Part shown: positions 24,416 through 27,914 of the stretch, in pieces
Numbering within the stretch: position 1 is the first letter of the stretch
Layout of the letters: every line of letters starts with the position of its first letter
DNA from: Caldithrix sp.
Lineage (GTDB): Bacteria > KSB1 > UBA2214 > DYKH01
NCBI GenBank assembly: GCA_020722685.1
Contig: DYKH01000054.1
Coordinates: forward strand, 6,684-34,597
DNA length: 27,914 bases
Reading direction: 5' to 3'
The notes under the pieces: model-generated
The model's database searches: none
What the model was told of the DNA's origin: nothing
What the model saw: the letters and a program-made list of their open reading frames with translations, nothing else
Translations under genes and position numbers: made by a program

Positions 24416-26509
24416 CTAACTTTTTACATCTCCGCGGGCAAAAATACTGGCGACGAAATTCAGCACATCCGTGGCACAAACATCGCAATATCCATAGTTC
24501 TTAATCATCCTGGATTTGACGACATCGATTTTCTCCTGCGTTTCCTTATCGACCACGCTGGAAATGAGGTTGGTGAGCTTGATGGAGTCTTTTTGATCCT
24601 CGAACAGCTTCAATTCCAGAGCCTTTTGCAGGCGCTCATTGGAGCGATAATCGAAGGATTTGCCGTCCAAAGCCAACGCGCCGATGTAATTCATAATCTC
24701 CCGGCGAAAATCGTCCTTGCGACTCTCCGGTATATCAATTTTCTCTTCGATGGAGCGCATCAGACGCTCGTCCGGCTCTTCCAGCGCGCCGGTATATTTG
24801 TTCTTTACCTTTTCTCTTTGCGTGTAAGCTTTGACGTTATCGATATAGTTTCCGCACAGGCGTTTCAAAGCTTCTTCATCTGCGGCGATGGCACGTTGTA
24901 CTTCATTCTTGACCACATCCTCGTATTCCTCCTTCACGATGGCGAGAAGATCCTTGTATCGCTTACGCTGCTCCTCCTTGGTGATCAGAGAATGGTGCTT
25001 AAGCCCAGCTTCGAGCTCGTTCAAGACCATAAACGGATTCACACAAGAGGCGTTCTCATCGCTGACCAAAGCATTGGAGATTTTGTCCTGGATGTAGCGC
25101 GGAGAGATTCCTTCCATCCCTTCCCGTTCGCTTTCAGCTCGCAGTTCTTTGATATTGTCCTCGGTGTAGCCCGGCAGCGTCTTGCCGTTGTACAGTTTTA
25201 GCTTCTGTATCAAAGACAGTTGCGCCTTTTTCGGCTGTTCCAGTCTGGTCAAAACGGCCCACATGGAAGCCATCTCCACTGTGTGCGGCGCGATGTGTTT
25301 GCCGCGAATACGATCGGAATTAAAGTCCTTTTCGTAGATCTTGATTTCATCCGAAAGCCGGGTGATGTAGGGAATGTCGATCTTGACGGTGCGGTCGCGT
25401 AAAGCCTCCATGTACTCATTGGATTGCAGCTTGCGGTATTCCGGCTCGTTGGTGTGACCGATGATCACCTCGTCAATGTAAGTTTGTGCAAACTTTTTCG
25501 GCTTGATGCGATGCTCCTGCGAGGCGCCCAACAGATCATACAAGAAAGCCACGTCCAGCTTGAGGACTTCGATGAACTCGACCAAGCCGCGGTTGGCGAT
25601 GTTAAACTCGCCATCAAAGTTGAATGCGCGCGGATCCGAGTCCGAGCCGTATTCGGCAATCTTGCGGTAGTTGATATCCCCGGTCAGCTCGGTGGAATCC
25701 TGATTCTTTTCGTCCTTTGGCTGAAAAGTGCCGATACCGATGCGATCTTTCTCCGATAAAATCAACCGCTTTACTTTCACGTCAGCAATGATCTTGGTCC
25801 AATCACCTTCGTACTTTTTGCTCAGCTCTTTGTACATCTGTCGGCAAAACGGACACAGGTCGCCGTTGATAAGGTTTCTTCCCTCTTCGCTCCTGTCTTT
25901 ATGCAACATCTCCATTACTTGGGCGCGAAAATCGGGGGGGATGAGAGTCAACGGCTCCTCGTGCATGGGACAATCGACCCACTCCTCGCCCGAGGAACCT
26001 GTCACGCGCCAAGCAAAAGTGTAGAGCGCCCCTTCGTTGGTCTTGGAATAATATTCCAGACCCTTCTTCAGCAAACGCACAATGGTGCTTTTGGCGCTGC
26101 CCACCGGCCCGTGCAGCAAGAACACCCGCTTTTCGGTGCCATATCCCTTGGCGGCGGACTTGAACAAATTGACGAACTTCATCAACGGCCGCTCCAGGCC
26201 GAAGACCGCGTCTTTGCCGTTTTCCATGGGATCATCAAAGAACTTGTACTTGATGAGCGTGTCCTTGCTATCCTTGATCTCCTCAACACCAAAGTATAGA
26301 ATCATGTCATAAATTCGCTGAAAAGAGCTGCGAAACAGCTTGGGGTTCTCCTGAACCTTGTCAAGGTAGTCTTGGAAACTGCCTTCCCAATTCAGCTCCT
26401 TATAATTGTCAATGTTTTGCGCGGAGCCAATAAGGGAAAACACGTCTTTCCGCTCATCTGCTGATTGTGAGATCACGCCACTAACTTTCGTTGGCTCTTT
26501 CCGCTCCAT
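24416..26509 (-). CDS. prkA: PrkA/YeaG AAA+ serine protein kinase
   Basis: A 697-residue PrkA protein: N-terminal AAA-type ATPase with Walker [10 protein letters not shown] (134-142), an inserted cysteine segment (VDCPMHEEP and CPFCRQM), and a C-terminal kinase-like region ending with [25 protein letters not shown]. PrkA/YeaG phosphorylates proteins in stationary phase and starvation; recent work also treats it as an AAA+ machine. The ATG has AAGGAGGTG nine bases upstream. It heads the order prkA-yeaH-spoVR, the same as in many bacteria. I found no convincing promoter in the 250 bases upstream. Confidence 0.95.
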   Translation of the reverse strand: MERKEPTKVSGVISQSADERKDVFSLIGSAQNIDNYKELNWEGSFQDYLDKVQENPKLFRSSFQRIYDMILYFGVEEIKDSKDTLIKYKFFDDPMENGKDAVFGLERPLMKFVNLFKSAAKGYGTEKRVFLLHGPVGSAKSTIVRLLKKGLEYYSKTNEGALYTFAWRVTGSSGEEWVDCPMHEEPLTLIPPDFRAQVMEMLHKDRSEEGRNLINGDLCPFCRQMYKELSKKYEGDWTKIIADVKVKRLILSEKDRIGIGTFQPKDEKNQDSTELTGDINYRKIAEYGSDSDPRAFNFDGEFNIANRGLVEFIEVLKLDVAFLYDLLGASQEHRIKPKKFAQTYIDEVIIGHTNEPEYRKLQSNEYMEALRDRTVKIDIPYITRLSDEIKIYEKDFNSDRIRGKHIAPHTVEMASMWAVLTRLEQPKKAQLSLIQKLKLYNGKTLPGYTEDNIKELRAESEREGMEGISPRYIQDKISNALVSDENASCVNPFMVLNELEAGLKHHSLITKEEQRKRYKDLLAIVKEEYEDVVKNEVQRAIAADEEALKRLCGNYIDNVKAYTQREKVKNKYTGALEEPDERLMRSIEEKIDIPESRKDDFRREIMNYIGALALDGKSFDYRSNERLQKALELKLFEDQKDSIKLTNLISSVVDKETQEKIDVVKSRMIKNYGYCDVCATDVLNFVASIFARGDVKS

Positions 26510-27473
26510 GGCCGAACACCTCCTTCGAAGCGAGCAATGCCGTTTTGTCTCTTAGAACTAAAGAGAAGAAAAGGTTTATTTCCTTTTTCATGGTTATTCT
26601 TCCACCTCGTAATAATTCCTCACCTTGCGCTCATTCTCCTATAAACCCTCCACGCGTTGCGGTGCAATTGTCTGCCGCAAGCTCCCAAAATCTACCGCCC
26701 ATCTTCATCGCTTGGCTTTATAACACGATTCACAAAGTATATGTTCCAATTTGTTAGGTCACCTACTTCGCTCGTGTTTTTTGCCAACAAATGGGCCGTC
26801 GGTCTATGAAAAGGCACATGCTCAAAGACTGACTTTGCACTATCAATGTGGAACAGAGACAAGTATCAAGGACCAATTTTGTAGTTCAGCCGCATGCTGC
26901 GTGCGTCCAATCAGGAAGCGGCGCAAAATTGCTGCCAATTATGAGGGACGCCGCTTTGGGGCTATAAATCGCGGGAATTTGCTGCCGGAACTTTCATTGA
27001 AGTCATTGGAAAGCGTCAACTCATAAACACTACGGATTTCGAAAGCCGGTACATGTGTGTCGCTTTTATATAATCATTCCTTCAAAATAATTCAAATTAA
27101 ATTTTGCAGGAATTCCTGCGCCGCTGAAAAATCAACTAACGGTGAACTCTACGGACTTACATTTCGCCTTTAGCGCCACAAAATCAACCCGCAATAAAAG
27201 CATTGCACAAGAGAATTGGCACACTTAAATTTAGTCACATAGAGTCAAACGGTAGCTGAGTAAGATTTGTAACCAATCACGGGATGCTAAGAGTCAGAGC
27301 TAGAAGTAGACGAAATTAGAAAACGGACAACGCGGATAACCCTGTTTTGCATGGAGACACCTGAAGACGACCGGAAACGAAATCATCTCCCTTGCCGCAG
27401 ATGGCGCAATTCAAAATTGTTTTAGAGCATTTGAAACTGTTGGCTCTGTGCGGCGTCAAAGGAGAACCTGCAT

Positions 27474-27504
27474 TAATCCGTGTTCATCCGTGTCCTCCGC
27501 GGTC
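27474..27504. repeat. Intergenic word of the AATCCGTGTTCATCCGTG type
   Basis: TAATCCGTGTTCATCCGTG followed by TCCTCCGCGGTC contains the half-word ATCCGTG twice at an 11-base spacing. Such phrases recur between genes in many unrelated draft genomes (general knowledge). Only one copy is present here. Confidence 0.4.
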
Positions 27505-27607
27505 TATTTTCGGCATATGCCAAATTTAGTTGATCCGGCAAATGCGTACCTATTGGCGAAGAAAGGCCAAAAGCATTCCTGATGAAGGTAATGGAAAATT
27601 CAAATAG

Positions 27608-27638
27608 CAAAATGCAAACTGACAAATCAAAATGCAAA
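27608..27638. repeat. Two copies of CAAAATGCAAA with 20-base period
   Basis: CAAAATGCAAA occurs at 27608-27618 and again at 27628-27638. It is an A-rich, low-complexity direct repeat in a gene-free region and has no evident function. Confidence 0.5.
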
Positions 27639-27914
27639 AATGGGGGGCGTGTCTATGATGCCCAAAGGATAAACTAAGATTTTCGATCCTTCCGAACTCT
27701 GCAAATCTGCCTCGTTGAGTCATTGGATGTTGTTCGTCAAGTCTTATAGCCGGCTTTTCGAGGCATTAGATAGAGTGGATTTGAGACATGCTTCGGTCTG
27801 CCAAGGCCGACCTGGTGGCCTGCGCGAAGTGGGCCGGGTATGGGGAAGCTTATCTTTTCAGAAACGATTCTATTTGTGAATGAGGATTTATCTTCAGGCC
27901 ACTTCTGCCAGGCA

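Larger units (their letters stand above)
26510..27914. other. Gene-free region upstream of prkA
   Basis: Both strands were read for genes, RNA genes and terminators. The short open frames do not have good ribosome sites or recognisable products. The stretch holds two intergenic words listed separately and, near 27790-27840, a GC-rich segment with self-pairing GGCC words. It probably contains the control region of prkA at its left end; nothing else is supported. Confidence 0.6.

Noticed and set aside
24407..25201. Plus-strand open frame opposite prkA
   Set aside because: It is an antisense shadow of a highly conserved kinase gene.
26491..27026. Two short plus-strand open frames upstream of prkA
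   Set aside because: The first overlaps the prkA start, neither has a ribosome site, and neither product resembles a known protein.

Overview
The window looks like a chromosomal piece from an uncultured diderm (Gram-negative) bacterium. The supporting evidence is an Omp85-type beta-barrel ending in phenylalanine, Sec signal peptides, a periplasmic multiheme cytochrome and Shine-Dalgarno-led genes. The mix of genes and wordy intergenic palindromes would suit a KSB1/Calditrichota or other FCB-type lineage, but that placement is an inference and nothing here proves it. The code is standard: many genes in the window end in TGA. There are no rRNA or tRNA genes, CRISPR arrays, transposase genes or phage genes.

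Layout. 1-3131 (+): tail of an unknown gene, then a very large multiheme c-type cytochrome with a b-type membrane domain (19 CXXCH motifs), split by an in-frame TGA at 840-842; a bidirectional terminator follows. 3132-5192 (-): DUF255/YyaL thioredoxin-domain protein. 5362-5754 (+): exported heavy-metal-associated (HMA) protein with its own terminator. 5882-9572 (-): three envelope genes (integral membrane protein, exported beta-helical 'toast-rack' protein, bactofilin-like plus Omp85 barrel fusion). 9879-12399 (-): hicB-hicA-thiL-rluD, tightly packed with two ATGA overlaps. 12567-13101 (+): a cysteine-rich protein with a clear promoter. 13231-13684 (-): a second hicBA pair. 13685-14518: gene-free, holding three large imperfect palindromes. 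14519-17111 (-): two-domain polyphosphate kinase 2 and an SMP-30/gluconolactonase-like protein. 17320-18817: a decayed stretch with an aspartic protease lacking its catalytic Asp, a run of hairpins, a small element with 12-bp terminal inverted repeats, an NmrA-type gene remnant and an intact GNAT acetyltransferase. 18941-20547 (-): putative outer-membrane protein overlapped by a tandem RNase H whose second domain has lost its catalytic residues. 20887-26509 (-): prkA-yeaH-spoVR stress-kinase locus with an unknown gene behind it. 26510-27914: no recognisable gene.

How the genes may work together. The cytochrome probably carries electrons between the quinone pool and a periplasmic partner. The PrkA/YeaH/SpoVR trio is the conserved starvation/stress module known from enterics (yeaG, yeaH, ycgB), and polyphosphate kinase 2 fits a starvation economy. 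The most unusual points are the opal codon inside the cytochrome, the toxin-antitoxin pair translationally joined to thiL-rluD, the dead second RNase H domain, the bactofilin-barrel fusion, and the cluster of decayed genes and palindromes at 17.3-18.3 kb.
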